A stretch of 64,000 bases of DNA from Azospirillum sp. B510. GTDB lineage: Bacteria; Pseudomonadota; Alphaproteobacteria; Azospirillales; Azospirillaceae. The notes under the pieces are model-generated. The model saw only the letters and a list, made by a program, of their open reading frames with translations. It had not been told where the DNA came from and made no database searches. Shown here in pieces: positions 37,338-45,951 of the stretch. Numbering within the stretch: position 1 is the first letter of the stretch; each line of letters begins with the position of its first letter. A program made the position numbers and the translations under genes. The stretch is from NCBI RefSeq assembly GCF_000010725.1, contig NC_013855.1:1163501-1227500 (forward strand), read 5' to 3'.

Positions 37338-38036
37338 ATGACCGACTACGTCTTCGCCCCCGCCGCCATCCCCGCCGCCCCGGTGCGCGGCACCGACGCC
37401 CGCTTCCCGATCAACCGCATCTTCTGCGTCGGCCGCAATTACGAGGCCCATGCCCGTGAGATGGGCGTGCAGGTCGACCGCGAGGCGCCCTTCTACTTCA
37501 CCAAATCGCCCGGCACCTATGTCCCGACCGGCGCGACCGTCGCCTATCCGCCGGCGACCGGGAACTATCACTATGAAATGGAACTGGTCGTCGCCATCGG
37601 AAAGCCGGCCTTCCGCATCGCCAAGGAAGAGGCGCTCGACGTGGTCTACGGCTATGGCTGCGGCCTCGACATGACCCGGCGCGACTTGCAGCTGGCCGCC
37701 CGCGCCAAGCAGCGGCCCTGGGACATCGGCAAGGATTTCGAGGAGTCCGCCGTCCTGGCCGAGATCGTTCCGGTGGCGCAGTGCGGCCACCCGACCAGCG
37801 GCAGGCTGGAGCTGCGCGTCAATGGCGAGACGAAACAGTCCACCGACCTGACCCTGCTGATCTGGTCGATCCCGGAGCTGATCGCCCACCTCTCCACGCT
37901 GTATCACCTGCAACCCGGCGACCTGATCTATACCGGCACGCCGGAAGGTGTCGGCGCGGTCAAGGCCGGCGATCGGATCGAAGGCTCCATCGCCTCAGTC
38001 GGCACCATCGCGCTGACCATCGGCGATCCGGCCTGA
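37338..38036 (+). CDS. nagK: Fumarylpyruvate hydrolase (FAH family)
   Basis: 232 residues. Splits fumarylpyruvate into fumarate and pyruvate. Divalent-metal ligands Glu80, Glu82 (YEMELVVAIG) and Asp111 (GCGLDMTRRD) are visible, as is the C-terminal DLIYTGTPEGVG motif. ATG at 37338 has GGAGGA nine bases ahead; an in-frame ATG at 37305 overlapping the nagL stop is possible but lacks a ribosome site. Last step of the gentisate route. Confidence 0.92.
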   Translation: MTDYVFAPAAIPAAPVRGTDARFPINRIFCVGRNYEAHAREMGVQVDREAPFYFTKSPGTYVPTGATVAYPPATGNYHYEMELVVAIGKPAFRIAKEEALDVVYGYGCGLDMTRRDLQLAARAKQRPWDIGKDFEESAVLAEIVPVAQCGHPTSGRLELRVNGETKQSTDLTLLIWSIPELIAHLSTLYHLQPGDLIYTGTPEGVGAVKAGDRIEGSIASVGTIALTIGDPA

Positions 38037-38095
38037 GGCGGTTGCGGGACCGGAGCAGGAGCAAGACGCGATAAGAGCGCGTTGTCTACCAGCAA

Positions 38096-38124
38096 AGGGG
38101 CGGCCAGCCAGCCGCCCCTATTTT
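38096..38124 (+). terminator. Intrinsic terminator of the nagLK operon
   Basis: AGGGGCGGC (38096-38104) and GCCGCCCCT (38111-38119) form a 9-base stem with a 6-base loop, followed by ATTTTCACTTT. Confidence 0.75.
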
Positions 38125-38283
38125 CACTTTCACATGCCGCCTGCCACGCCGCTGCTGGGGCAGCCAAGAGAACTGGCTGTTTGTCCGAATAGGCCCATCG
38201 GCCCGTCGTCAAGGTTTCCGGACATGACGGCGGGGCCATGCGAATTGCGCATCGGCGCCACATGAGCATCAGATGGGCGCCAC

Positions 38284-38634
38284 TCAGCCTGGAACGGCTG
38301 GAATCTCGATGCGAAGATCTGGTTCATTGTGGACGAAGGTGAGAGTCAGCGACGCGTTGATCTCCCCCTGGGCGCGCGGTTTTGCGGTACCGGCCTGCTC
38401 CAATTCGGCAGGCGTGTCGGCATCCAATTTGATTCCCGCGGCGTTGCAGCGCTCTTTCAGCACTTCCAGCCCCTCGAACGGGATGGCGAAACGGATCGTC
38501 GCCATGATGTTCGAAAACAGGGTGTGATCGACTATCCACCCACCACCGGCGGAGATCGCATCGGAAACGGCGGCGATGGCGCGATGCCGTTCAATTGTTG
38601 TCATGCCCGACAGACACAGGGGTTTCCGTCTCAT
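38284..38634 (-). CDS. Hypothetical protein
   Basis: 116 residues, no family recognised. Predicted mixed alpha/beta: HRAIAAVSDAISAGGGWIVDHTLFSNIMATIRFAIPFEGLEVLKERCNAAGIKL, then an acidic linker and a beta-rich end (INASLTLTFVHNEPDLRIEIP). GAGAG precedes the ATG at 38634; an internal ATG at 38604 is possible. Codon use looks real (GC-rich third positions), and the protein has no signal or membrane segment. It stands alone between the nagLK terminator and a decayed transporter gene. Confidence 0.6.
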   Translation of the reverse strand: MRRKPLCLSGMTTIERHRAIAAVSDAISAGGGWIVDHTLFSNIMATIRFAIPFEGLEVLKERCNAAGIKLDADTPAELEQAGTAKPRAQGEINASLTLTFVHNEPDLRIEIPAVPG

Positions 38635-38960
38635 ATCACTCTCGATCCTTATCCAGCCTCGAAAGGAGACCTTGCCTTCCCACCATCCCGCTCAATCCAA
38701 AAGGCGACAATGATTCCACAACAATCCCGATAATATAGGTATTCCATATAATTTTCAATGATATGTAGATAGTCCGGTCTTGAGGGACCTGCATCCGTTT
38801 TGCCGTTCAGGACCATCCCAGGGGCATCGATCAGCCGGACCCGACGCCTCGCCGACAACCGGAACGCTATCCGCGAGGCGTCAACCGGCGGAGCTATCCC
38901 ACTTCGGAAACAGGCCGGCACGCGGGCATCGGCTGCCGGCCTCAATACCGCCATCCGCAA
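38635..38960. other. Non-coding, locally AT-rich stretch
   Basis: About 38700-38785 is AT-rich (AATATAGGTATTCCATATAA), probably the promoter zone of the hypothetical gene and the original upstream region of the decayed MFS gene. A 103-residue minus-strand frame is present but has no homology I recognise and no ribosome site. Confidence 0.35.
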
Positions 38961-39558
38961 CTGGAGGAAATCGCCGGCCCCGTCGGGCTTCTCAAGCTCA
39001 GTCCGGTCCTGGTCGGTGCCTTCCCCACCCTGACGTTGGGTTGCTTCTCGGCACCATCGGCGCGAGCTCCCTCTCAGGACGCATGCCGCGGCATCGGCTG
39101 GTCCTGCTCGGCGCGGTCATTGCCGTGCTGGGTGCGGTCATGATGGCACAGGTTCCGATCTCGGCGCCCTATATCCTGGGAGCGACGATCCTGTTCAACA
39201 CCGGTTTGGGCTTGGTTCTTCCCGTGGTGACGGCCCAGGCGATGAGCGATTTCGGCGACCGCGCCGGGCGGCATCCTCGATGATCGGCATCGTGCAGCTT
39301 CTGGGCGGGGCTGCCGGCTCGCTGATCGCACCTTCGATCGGCGTGCCGGTGGAGCAGGCGGTACCCGCCGCAATGGTGGTTTGCGCCGGCATCGCCGTCC
39401 TGGCCAGCGTCCTGCTCAAGCCCCGCTGCACAGCGCTGGAGCAAGAAGGCCCGGCCGGTGCCGGTCCGGAGGGTGGGCGGGCGGGTATAGGGGCGGCTGG
39501 CATTGTCACGGGAACAGTTCCACTTGCCGCCTCAGTTGCCGTGACGAAGCCGGGCTAG
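38961..39558 (+). pseudogene. Decayed MFS transporter, C-terminal part
   Basis: MFS-like helices appear in three successive frames: LLKLSPVLVGAFPTLTLG (near 38984-39040), then LLLGTIGASSLSGRMPRHRLVLLGAVIAVLGAVMMAQVP and ILGATILFNTGLGLVLPVVTAQAM (to about 39265), then ASSMIGIVQLLGGAAGSLIAPSIG to the stop at 39558. This needs at least two frameshifts (near 39040 and 39270), and the N-terminal half is missing. It resembles Bcr/CflA-type drug exporters. The final TAG coincides with the target duplication of the IS element. Confidence 0.75.
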
Positions 39559-39583
39559 CCGGGAAAATTCATGAGGGTTGGCG
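39559..39583 (+). repeat. Left terminal inverted repeat of the IS1380-family element
   Basis: Starts CCGGGAAAATTCATGAGGG. It shares CCG, ATTCA, AGGGT and GGCG in register with the right end. Confidence 0.8.
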
Positions 39584-39663
39584 GGTGTAGCGGCATCCGT
39601 TGAGCGGCCGTAGGATTTGGGTGCTGACGCCAACTCCTGCCGTTTCCGGAGCGCCCACCCGCC

Positions 39664-41004
39664 ATGGTTGATCATACCCTGCCGCTGCCCGGCCTGTCAC
39701 CCGTTGCTGGAAAGCCGGTGATCGGGCGCTTTGATGGCGGCCGCCTGTCCTCCGATGGCGGGCTGCTGGTGCTGCGGGAGGTGGCGAAGCGGCTGCGGAT
39801 TGCCGATCGGCTGGCCGCCTGTATTGAGGACCCGCGCGATCCAACGCGCACCGTGCATTCGCTGGCCGACATCATCGGCTTTCGCCTGCTGGCCATCGCG
39901 GCGGGCTACGAGGACGGCAACGACGCCGGCAGCCTACGCTCCGACCCGCTGTTCAAGATGGCCCTGGAACGCCTGCCGTCCGAGCGTGACCTTTGCTCGC
40001 AAGCCACCATCTCGCGCCTGGAGAACCTGCCGGATACCCGCGCACTGCTGCGCATGGGCCGAGCCATGGTCGATCTCTACTGCGCGTCCTTTCGCCAGGT
40101 GCCCAAGCGCATCGTGCTGGATGTAGACGACACCTTCGACACGGTGCATGGCGGTCAGCAGTTGCGCCTGTTCAACGCCCATTATGACGAGTACGGCTTC
40201 CAGCCCATCGTTGTCTTCGACGGCAACGGCCGCTTTGTCACCGCTGTGCTGCGCCCAGCCAAGCGGCCCAAGGGGACGGAGATCCGGACCTTCCTGCGTC
40301 GCCTGCTCCGCGCCATTCGGGCAAACTGGCCCAAGACCGAGATCCTGCTGCGCGCCGACGGCCATTACGCCTGCCCGGAGGTGCTGGACTGGTGCGAGGC
40401 GGAGGGGCTCGACTACGTGCTCGGTCTGCCGACCAGCAGCACACTGCGCCGTCACGTCACCACGCTGGAGGCCAGCACCGCGGCGCGCTTCCAGGCCATG
40501 CCCGGAGCCGACAAGGTGCGCCGCTTCAAGGAATTCTATGACGGGGCCAGCACCTGGAGCCGGGTCCGCCGCATCGTCGCGCGCGTCGAGGCAGGAGACC
40601 AGGGCACCGACAGCCGCTTCATCGTCACCAACCTACGCCACGGCACGGGTCGCTGGCTGTATGCCGGCCTGTATTGCGCGAGGGGACAGGCGGAAAATCA
40701 TATAAAAGCCTGGAAATCCCACCTTGCCGCAGACCGGACCTCCTGCACCAAGGCGACGGCCAACCAGTTCCGCCTGTTCCTGCACGCCGGGGCGTACTGG
40801 CTGCTGTGGAGCCTGCGCTCGCTGATGCCGAAACGCTCCCGCTGGCGCACGGTGCAATTCGACACCTTGCGGCTGCGCTTGGTGAAGACCGCCGCGCGTA
40901 TCGTGGAGATGAAGACGCAGATCAAGGTGCACCTGCCGACCAGCGCGCCTGATCAGGCGATCATCCACCTCGCCCTCGGCCGCATGCCCCGGCTCATCTG
41001 CTGA
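39664..41004 (+). CDS. IS1380-family transposase
   Basis: 446 residues. DDE transposase with VIGRFDGGRLSSDGGLLVLREVA at the N-terminus, the first catalytic Asp region in RIVLDVDDTFDTVHGGQQ, the second in ILLRADGHYACPEVLDWCE, and the C-terminal RGQAENHIKAWKSHLAADRTSC, the YREN-like motif with the catalytic Glu. Length and layout match IS1380 transposases. No frameshift seen, so it is probably active. Confidence 0.94.
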   Translation: MVDHTLPLPGLSPVAGKPVIGRFDGGRLSSDGGLLVLREVAKRLRIADRLAACIEDPRDPTRTVHSLADIIGFRLLAIAAGYEDGNDAGSLRSDPLFKMALERLPSERDLCSQATISRLENLPDTRALLRMGRAMVDLYCASFRQVPKRIVLDVDDTFDTVHGGQQLRLFNAHYDEYGFQPIVVFDGNGRFVTAVLRPAKRPKGTEIRTFLRRLLRAIRANWPKTEILLRADGHYACPEVLDWCEAEGLDYVLGLPTSSTLRRHVTTLEASTAARFQAMPGADKVRRFKEFYDGASTWSRVRRIVARVEAGDQGTDSRFIVTNLRHGTGRWLYAGLYCARGQAENHIKAWKSHLAADRTSCTKATANQFRLFLHAGAYWLLWSLRSLMPKRSRWRTVQFDTLRLRLVKTAARIVEMKTQIKVHLPTSAPDQAIIHLALGRMPRLIC

Positions 41005-41146
41005 GCACCGGGGCAGCGTGCCCCAGCCGTCACCCAATCCCCTCCACCACCAACTCCGACACCGTCACGCCGCCGTCAGCGCGGCGGCCGACGACGCGCG
41101 CCCATACAGCCCAACGTTGATCATCTCAACGCGGCGACCAGACCGC

Positions 41147-41171
41147 TCGCCACCCTGGTGAATAAAGGCGG
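41147..41171 (-). repeat. Right terminal inverted repeat of the IS1380-family element
   Basis: Read on the minus strand: CCGCCTTTATTCACCAGGGT, aligning with the left end. CTAG follows directly. Confidence 0.8.
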
Positions 41172-42833
41172 CTAGCTCATCCAGAAATCCAATTCCCTCG
41201 CACGGGAACCGCCAGGCTTCCAGCCGTCCAGCGGCTTATAGATCTGATCCGGATTGCCGCCTGCGGCCAGGAACGCGCGCCAGGAGTAGTGATCGTAGAC
41301 AGTATTGATGTGCAAGGCGTAGGCCTGTGCGAGCTTTCTGTTGCCACGCACAATGACGAGGTTCTCGTCGTTCTTCTGTGAAGCGGCCGGAGAGAAGTTG
41401 TGCGATCCCGTCACAACCGCGCACTTGTCGGAAAACGGATCGACCACGATGACCTTCGAGTGGACGATGGCCATCAGGTGCTCCGAAAGCATTTCACGGA
41501 CGTTGAATTCGGCTTCCGCCCAACTGGGGCGCCGCGCCTCGCTGATTTCGGCCGGAAGCACGACGTCGTGGTGGAACTCGTCCGGGGAGGCTCCGGACTT
41601 CACCACCTCACCGCCGACACGGACGATGTCCCCGCTTTCCGACGCCTGGATGCGTGACACGACGCCACGCAAATAGATCCGATTCTCGCGGGCCCGGTCC
41701 AGCAGGGCGCCGAGCAGCGGCGACTGGCCCGGCGTGAACATAAGGAAGAGCGCGCCGTGCTCCGCTCCACGGATCAGTTCGAGAACCGGTTGAAACTCCG
41801 CCTCGCCCTGCGTCGCAGCGAAGAAGAGGGCAATACCACCGTCCTTGGTCGGGAAACCGTTTGACGTCTTTAGGCTGGTTGGCATGGCGTCACCGGCGGC
41901 AACCAGCTTTTCCCACTGGTCGAGGTAGCGGGCGGCGATTGTCGGGCGATCCATGATCAGCACGTTGTTGAGCTGGGTGCAAAGTCCCGTGGTCGTCCAG
42001 TTCATGCTGCCGGTCAGCACGCGAAGCGCCCGTCCGGCCGGATCGCTCTCGATGACGAACTTGTTGTGTACGCTTGGGCTCGACCGCCCGGCATGCGACA
42101 GGTCGCGGTGGCGCACGTCGAGGCCGGCGTCGGCAAGCTCGCGCTCGACCCAGTCCTCCGTCGCGCCGCCGTTGCCGAGCAGGACATGTCCGCGGGCACC
42201 GAAAGGCTTCAAGCTTTCGACCAGTTCGCGGTCATTCATCTCATAGATGGCTATGTGGATCGTGCTGCCGCGGCGGTCGGCTTCGGCGATGAAGCTCAGG
42301 ATCTCATGCCGCGCCTCGCCTGAGAGGTAGCGTCGCGCCGCGAAGCCCGGATTCGCGAGATCCGCCAGGAACCGGTGCAACGACTCCCTGCTCATGTCGC
42401 CCCTGACGAAGCGGCTGACGACTTGCGACATCAGGGTCCCACGGTTGAAGTAGGCGGCGAGCCCATCTCCGGCATCACCGGACATCATCACCGTCGCGCT
42501 CCAGTCCGAGGCTCCATCCTTGTCGAGCGAGAATCCTCCAGCGGCGGCACGCCGCACCGGAGTGACACGGTACGACATCCTCGAGGCAGCCGGCACGCCG
42601 TGGTCGATCCAGATGCAGCGCCGAATCGGGGAGAGGGCGGACGATACCCCGCCCGGTCGCACTGGCCCGGAGCCGGGTTGGGGCGGGATCCGATTGGCGA
42701 GCATCGCGACTTGGCCGGTTGCCTCGTCCCGTCGCTCGATCGCAAAGCCAGCCCAGTCGTCCGACCAGGGATCAGGCTTCCAGGCGAGCATTACGTCATC
42801 GGCGTTGGCACGAGCTTTGACCGCAATCGGCAT
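41172..42833 (-). CDS. Phospholipase D-like (HKD) domain protein
   Basis: 553 residues with two HKD motifs: VHNKFVIESD...GSMNWT (about 255-280) and VHSKVIVVD...GSHNFSPAA (about 457-480), both complete, so a functional two-lobed PLD active site is likely. The N-terminal about 100 residues (VMLAWKPDPWSDDWAGFAIERRD; MSYRVTPVRR) look like a fibronectin-type sandwich. No signal peptide. Substrate may be nucleic acid or phospholipid; nuclease, defence or effector roles are possible but unproven. ATG at 42833 is chosen for CGGAGGG upstream; GTG 42851 is the alternative. The TAG stop lies within the IS target duplication. Confidence 0.85.
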   Translation of the reverse strand: MPIAVKARANADDVMLAWKPDPWSDDWAGFAIERRDEATGQVAMLANRIPPQPGSGPVRPGGVSSALSPIRRCIWIDHGVPAASRMSYRVTPVRRAAAGGFSLDKDGASDWSATVMMSGDAGDGLAAYFNRGTLMSQVVSRFVRGDMSRESLHRFLADLANPGFAARRYLSGEARHEILSFIAEADRRGSTIHIAIYEMNDRELVESLKPFGARGHVLLGNGGATEDWVERELADAGLDVRHRDLSHAGRSSPSVHNKFVIESDPAGRALRVLTGSMNWTTTGLCTQLNNVLIMDRPTIAARYLDQWEKLVAAGDAMPTSLKTSNGFPTKDGGIALFFAATQGEAEFQPVLELIRGAEHGALFLMFTPGQSPLLGALLDRARENRIYLRGVVSRIQASESGDIVRVGGEVVKSGASPDEFHHDVVLPAEISEARRPSWAEAEFNVREMLSEHLMAIVHSKVIVVDPFSDKCAVVTGSHNFSPAASQKNDENLVIVRGNRKLAQAYALHINTVYDHYSWRAFLAAGGNPDQIYKPLDGWKPGGSRARELDFWMS

Positions 42834-43195
42834 GCCTGCCCTCCGGTTCACACGGACATCTCACAGCTGATCTGAGCGCACGGCGCTGAGTTCTTCTTCC
42901 TCGAATGTGGAATTCGCCAATGAACCGCTACCGGCCGTTCTGACGTCACGAAAGCCAAAGCCGACCATTCGGAACCGACAGAGTCCCCGCCCCTGACAAG
43001 CCTTTAAGGGCTCTGATCAACTCGCCCTCAGGCCGGTTCTCTGGAGCGGGTGATCGGTCCATGGTGCTACCGGCAAAGCGGTTGCGCAATAGATTATAGG
43101 TGATACGAAGAAACAAACACCAAGTGGACGCATTTTTATTTTTAATGCGCTGAACAAGGTGGCAGGGACATGCTGCTCAGGTCCGGAACCGGAGC
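42834..43195. other. Intergenic, AT-rich centre
   Basis: Around 43080-43150 GC drops. It includes CGCATT-N9-AATGCG (43129-43149), a weak hairpin just past the IclR gene end and without a U-tract, and an isolated TTGCGCAA (43082-43089). I see no gene; a 60-residue minus frame lacks support. Confidence 0.4.
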
Positions 43196-43915
43196 TCAAC
43201 CGCCGCAGGACTTTGTCAGCTCATCCCCGGCCGCTTTCAGGTCCGACCGGATTTTTCCGGCATAGTCCGCGGTCAGCCGGGTAACCGGCCCCGACAATGC
43301 GAGAGCTCCGAGAAGGCTGCCACCCGGGCCGAATACCGGCGTCGCCAGTGCCGCGGCATGAGGATCGGTGACGCCACAGGTATAGATCGGCACATCGATC
43401 TTCGGCGCGGCGCGACCGACGTCGAAATGGCGGAGCACCTGGGCGATCGCTGACTTGTCCATCGGGCGGAGGTCGCCGGGCTGCACATGCATGCGGATCG
43501 GGCTGGCGCTTTCGACGCGAAACAGGCAAAGCCGCTGTTCGCCGCGCCGTGTGTAGAAGGAGGCCGTCTCCCCGGTCGAGCGCGCCAGCCGCTCCAGCAC
43601 CGGCGTCACATGGTCGGCCAGACCGAAGGCATGTTGATAGCAGGCGGCGAGCCGCATCACCTCGGCGTCGAGACGATAGCCGCCGTCGTCAACGCGCTTG
43701 ATCAGCCCGAAGCTCTCCAGCGACAAGGCCATGCGCATGACCGTCGTCTTGACCAAGCCGGTGCGCTTGGTGAGTTCGGCCAGACTGACCACACCATCGC
43801 CACGCTGGAAGGCGGTCAACAGGGTCAAGGCACGCTCGACGGCTGAAACGCCCTGCAATCCGGACGGCGCCTCGGCCTTGGCGGACTTCTTGGTCTTGGT
43901 CTGATCGGTCGTCAC
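43196..43915 (-). CDS. IclR-family transcriptional regulator
   Basis: 239 residues. Winged helix (SAVERALTLLTAFQRGDGVVSLAELTKRTGLVKTTVMRMALSLESFGLIKR) and effector domain (GETASFYTRRGEQRLCLFRVES; AATPVFGPGGSLLGALALSGP-like). First gene of the 43-51.6 kb cluster, same strand as the RraA-like aldolase that precedes it by 93 bases. Proposed to bind the TGAAACG-N-CGTTKCA sites at 44799 and 51634. Confidence 0.92.
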   Translation of the reverse strand: MTTDQTKTKKSAKAEAPSGLQGVSAVERALTLLTAFQRGDGVVSLAELTKRTGLVKTTVMRMALSLESFGLIKRVDDGGYRLDAEVMRLAACYQHAFGLADHVTPVLERLARSTGETASFYTRRGEQRLCLFRVESASPIRMHVQPGDLRPMDKSAIAQVLRHFDVGRAAPKIDVPIYTCGVTDPHAAALATPVFGPGGSLLGALALSGPVTRLTADYAGKIRSDLKAAGDELTKSCGG

Positions 43916-44008
43916 ATCCGGCTTCCTGAAGAGGCCGCCCGTCGGGCGGCCATTTCAGGACGATATACAGGCACCCGGCGCGAATTTCATCCGCCGGATC
44001 GCTTGTCG

Positions 44009-44689
44009 TCAGCCCATATACTCGACGCCCCGCTTCGCCAGTTCGACATCGACCCAGGAGCGATCGTTGCGCCCGGCCCGGATCGCGTCCATCTGGGCGG
44101 TTTCCGCATCATGCTTCTTCTTGGTCGCAGCGTAGATCGCCTCCGCATCGGCAAGCGCGACGCAGACCAAGCCATCATCGTCGCCAAGCATCAGGTCACC
44201 GGGCGTGATGATCATGCCGTCGATGGAAATCGGCACGTTGATCTCGCCGGGGCCGTCCTTGTAGGGGCCGCGATGGGTGACGCCCGCGGCGAAGATCGGG
44301 AAGCGGCCCTCCCGCAATGTCGCGGCGTCACGGATCGAACCGTTGATGACGATGCCGCCGACGCCGCGCTGCTCGGCATGCGCGACCATCAACTCGCCGA
44401 TCAGCGCGTTGGTGAGATCGCCGCCGGCATCGACGACGATGACGTCGCCCGGCTCCGCCATGTCGATGGCCTTGTGCAGCATGAGATTGTCGCCGGGACG
44501 CGACTTCACGGTGATGGCCGGGCCGGCCAGCACGCCGCCGCCATGCATCGGGCGCAGCCGCGGTCCGGCCGCCGCCATGCGCGACATGCTGTCGCTGACA
44601 TTGGCGACCGGGAGCTTGCGGAAGCGCTCCACGAGGTCTGGCGACGCCTTTTGCTTCGGGTTCGGATAGATGCGGAAACCGGCGGTCAT
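44009..44689 (-). CDS. RraA-family protein (HMG/CHA aldolase-like)
   Basis: 226 residues. The RraA-like fold includes class II aldolases that cleave 4-hydroxy-4-methyl-2-oxoglutarate or 4-carboxy-4-hydroxy-2-oxoadipate to pyruvate plus a keto acid. Active-site landmarks are present: GDVIVVDAGGDLTNALIGELMV and GGIVINGSIRDAATL, whose Arg-Asp pair binds substrate and metal, plus VNVSDSM-like N-terminal region. ATG at 44689 has AGGAG upstream. Aldolase function fits a lactone/aromatic-acid pathway here; decarboxylase or isomerase activity within the family is possible. Confidence 0.85.
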   Translation of the reverse strand: MTAGFRIYPNPKQKASPDLVERFRKLPVANVSDSMSRMAAAGPRLRPMHGGGVLAGPAITVKSRPGDNLMLHKAIDMAEPGDVIVVDAGGDLTNALIGELMVAHAEQRGVGGIVINGSIRDAATLREGRFPIFAAGVTHRGPYKDGPGEINVPISIDGMIITPGDLMLGDDDGLVCVALADAEAIYAATKKKHDAETAQMDAIRAGRNDRSWVDVELAKRGVEYMG

Positions 44690-44798
44690 CTGGGCGCTCC
44701 TGCCTGACTGGCGTTGATTCTCTGACGTTGGTTCTGCGGCCGGACCATCCGACGCACGGTTGACAATCCGAGCCGCCGATGCAATAGGTACCAAAAAA

Positions 44799-44830
44799 TG
44801 AAACGCCGTTGCAATTTTAAAAAGCAACGG
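44799..44830. promoter_or_regulatory. IclR-type operator (copy 1) plus overlapping inverted repeat
   Basis: TGAAACGCCGTTGCA (44799-44813) is a near-palindrome nearly identical to the site at 51634-51648 read on the other strand. In addition CCGTTGC (44806-44812) and GCAACGG (44824-44830) form a perfect 7-base inverted repeat. It sits in the divergent promoter of the aldolase and dehydrogenase genes. Confidence 0.65.
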
Positions 44831-44928
44831 TTGGCGACACCACCGACCCGCCACGGCCCAGGCTGGCAGCGTGCACCGTCATGCTCCGGCACCGGCAGGC
44901 GCTTGCTTGAAATCAGAAAGGGACAGGC

Positions 44929-45912
44929 ATGCCCTATACGATCCTGGTCACCGGCCCGGCGCTGACGCCGGAAGCCGCCGAAGTCGCTGAACGGCGCGGC
45001 GCGCGCCTCGTTTCCATCGGCGCCGCCTATGCGAGCCCCGAGGAGCTCGCCACGGTCGCCGCGAAGGAAGCGATCGACGGCATCATCGTGCGCCAGGGCA
45101 AGATCACGGAACAGGTGATCGCCGCGTCGCCCAAGCTCCGGGCGATCGCCAAGCATGGCGTCGGCTACGACAACATCGATGCGGAAGCCGCCGCCCGTCG
45201 CGGCATTCCGGTCCTGGTCGCGCGTGGCGCCAACTCGCAATCGGTGGCGGAGCTCGCCTTCGCGCTGATGTTCGGGGTCGCACGCCATCTCGCCCATCTT
45301 CACGAACGGATGAAGGCCGGCTTCTGGGACAAGGCCACGACGTCCGGCCTGCAGCTTCGCGGGCGCAGCCTCGGCATCGTCGGCTTCGGGGAGATCGGCC
45401 GCATTCTCGTCGGGCTGGTGCAGCCCCTGCATATGACCGTGCGCGTCTTCGACCCCTACATGCCCGCCGACATCCGGATCGAGGGGGCGGAGCGTGTGGC
45501 GAACCTGGACGAGCTGCTCGCCACCAGCGACGTCATCAGTCTGCACTGCCCGCTGACCCCGCAGACCCGCAACATGATCGGCCGCGAACAGATCGCCGCC
45601 ATGCGGCCGGGCGGCATCCTGATCAACACGGCGCGCGGCGGCCTGATCGACGAGGCGGCGCTGTTCGAGGCCCTGCGCGACGGCCGGATCGGCGGCGCCG
45701 GTCTCGACACCTTCGCGGAGGAGCCGGTGAACCCGGCCAATCCGTTGCTGACGCTTCCCAACCTGATCGCCACCCCGCATGCCGGCGCCAGCACCCAGGC
45801 CGCGCGCGACGCGATGGGCCTCATCGCGCTCGACCACGTCATGAACGTGCTCGAAGGCAAGGGCGCCGATCCGCGCGCGATGGTCAACGCGCCGCAACTC
45901 CGCGTCGCCTGA
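44929..45912 (+). CDS. D-2-hydroxyacid dehydrogenase
   Basis: 327 residues. NAD-dependent oxidation of a 2-hydroxy acid or the reverse reduction. Rossmann motif GIVGFGEIGRILVGLV, then the catalytic Arg (NTARGGLIDEAAL), Glu (FAEEPVNP) and His (ATPHAGAST) triad. The N-terminal lobe has GVGYDNIDAEAAARRGIPV, close to phosphoglycerate dehydrogenase/hydroxypyruvate reductase types. First gene of a four-gene + strand operon. Confidence 0.92.
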   Translation: MPYTILVTGPALTPEAAEVAERRGARLVSIGAAYASPEELATVAAKEAIDGIIVRQGKITEQVIAASPKLRAIAKHGVGYDNIDAEAAARRGIPVLVARGANSQSVAELAFALMFGVARHLAHLHERMKAGFWDKATTSGLQLRGRSLGIVGFGEIGRILVGLVQPLHMTVRVFDPYMPADIRIEGAERVANLDELLATSDVISLHCPLTPQTRNMIGREQIAAMRPGGILINTARGGLIDEAALFEALRDGRIGGAGLDTFAEEPVNPANPLLTLPNLIATPHAGASTQAARDAMGLIALDHVMNVLEGKGADPRAMVNAPQLRVA

Positions 45913-45951
45913 CCGACGCGCCATCCAAGACAACAGCTCCGGGAGGAACCA

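Larger units (their letters stand above)
39559..41171 (+). mobile_element. IS1380-family insertion sequence, apparently intact
   Basis: 1613 bases bounded by imperfect terminal inverted repeats and by a duplicated CTAG (39555-39558 and 41172-41175). It encodes one full-length transposase. The single intact transposase and clear ends suggest a fairly recent insertion. Confidence 0.88.

Noticed and set aside
43082-43089. TTGCGCAA resembling the operator at 34394
   Set aside because: An eight-base palindrome is expected about once in this length by chance and has no paired site here.
43017-43199. 60-residue minus-strand frame
   Set aside because: No ribosome site, no recognised family, and it lies over the end of the IclR gene region.
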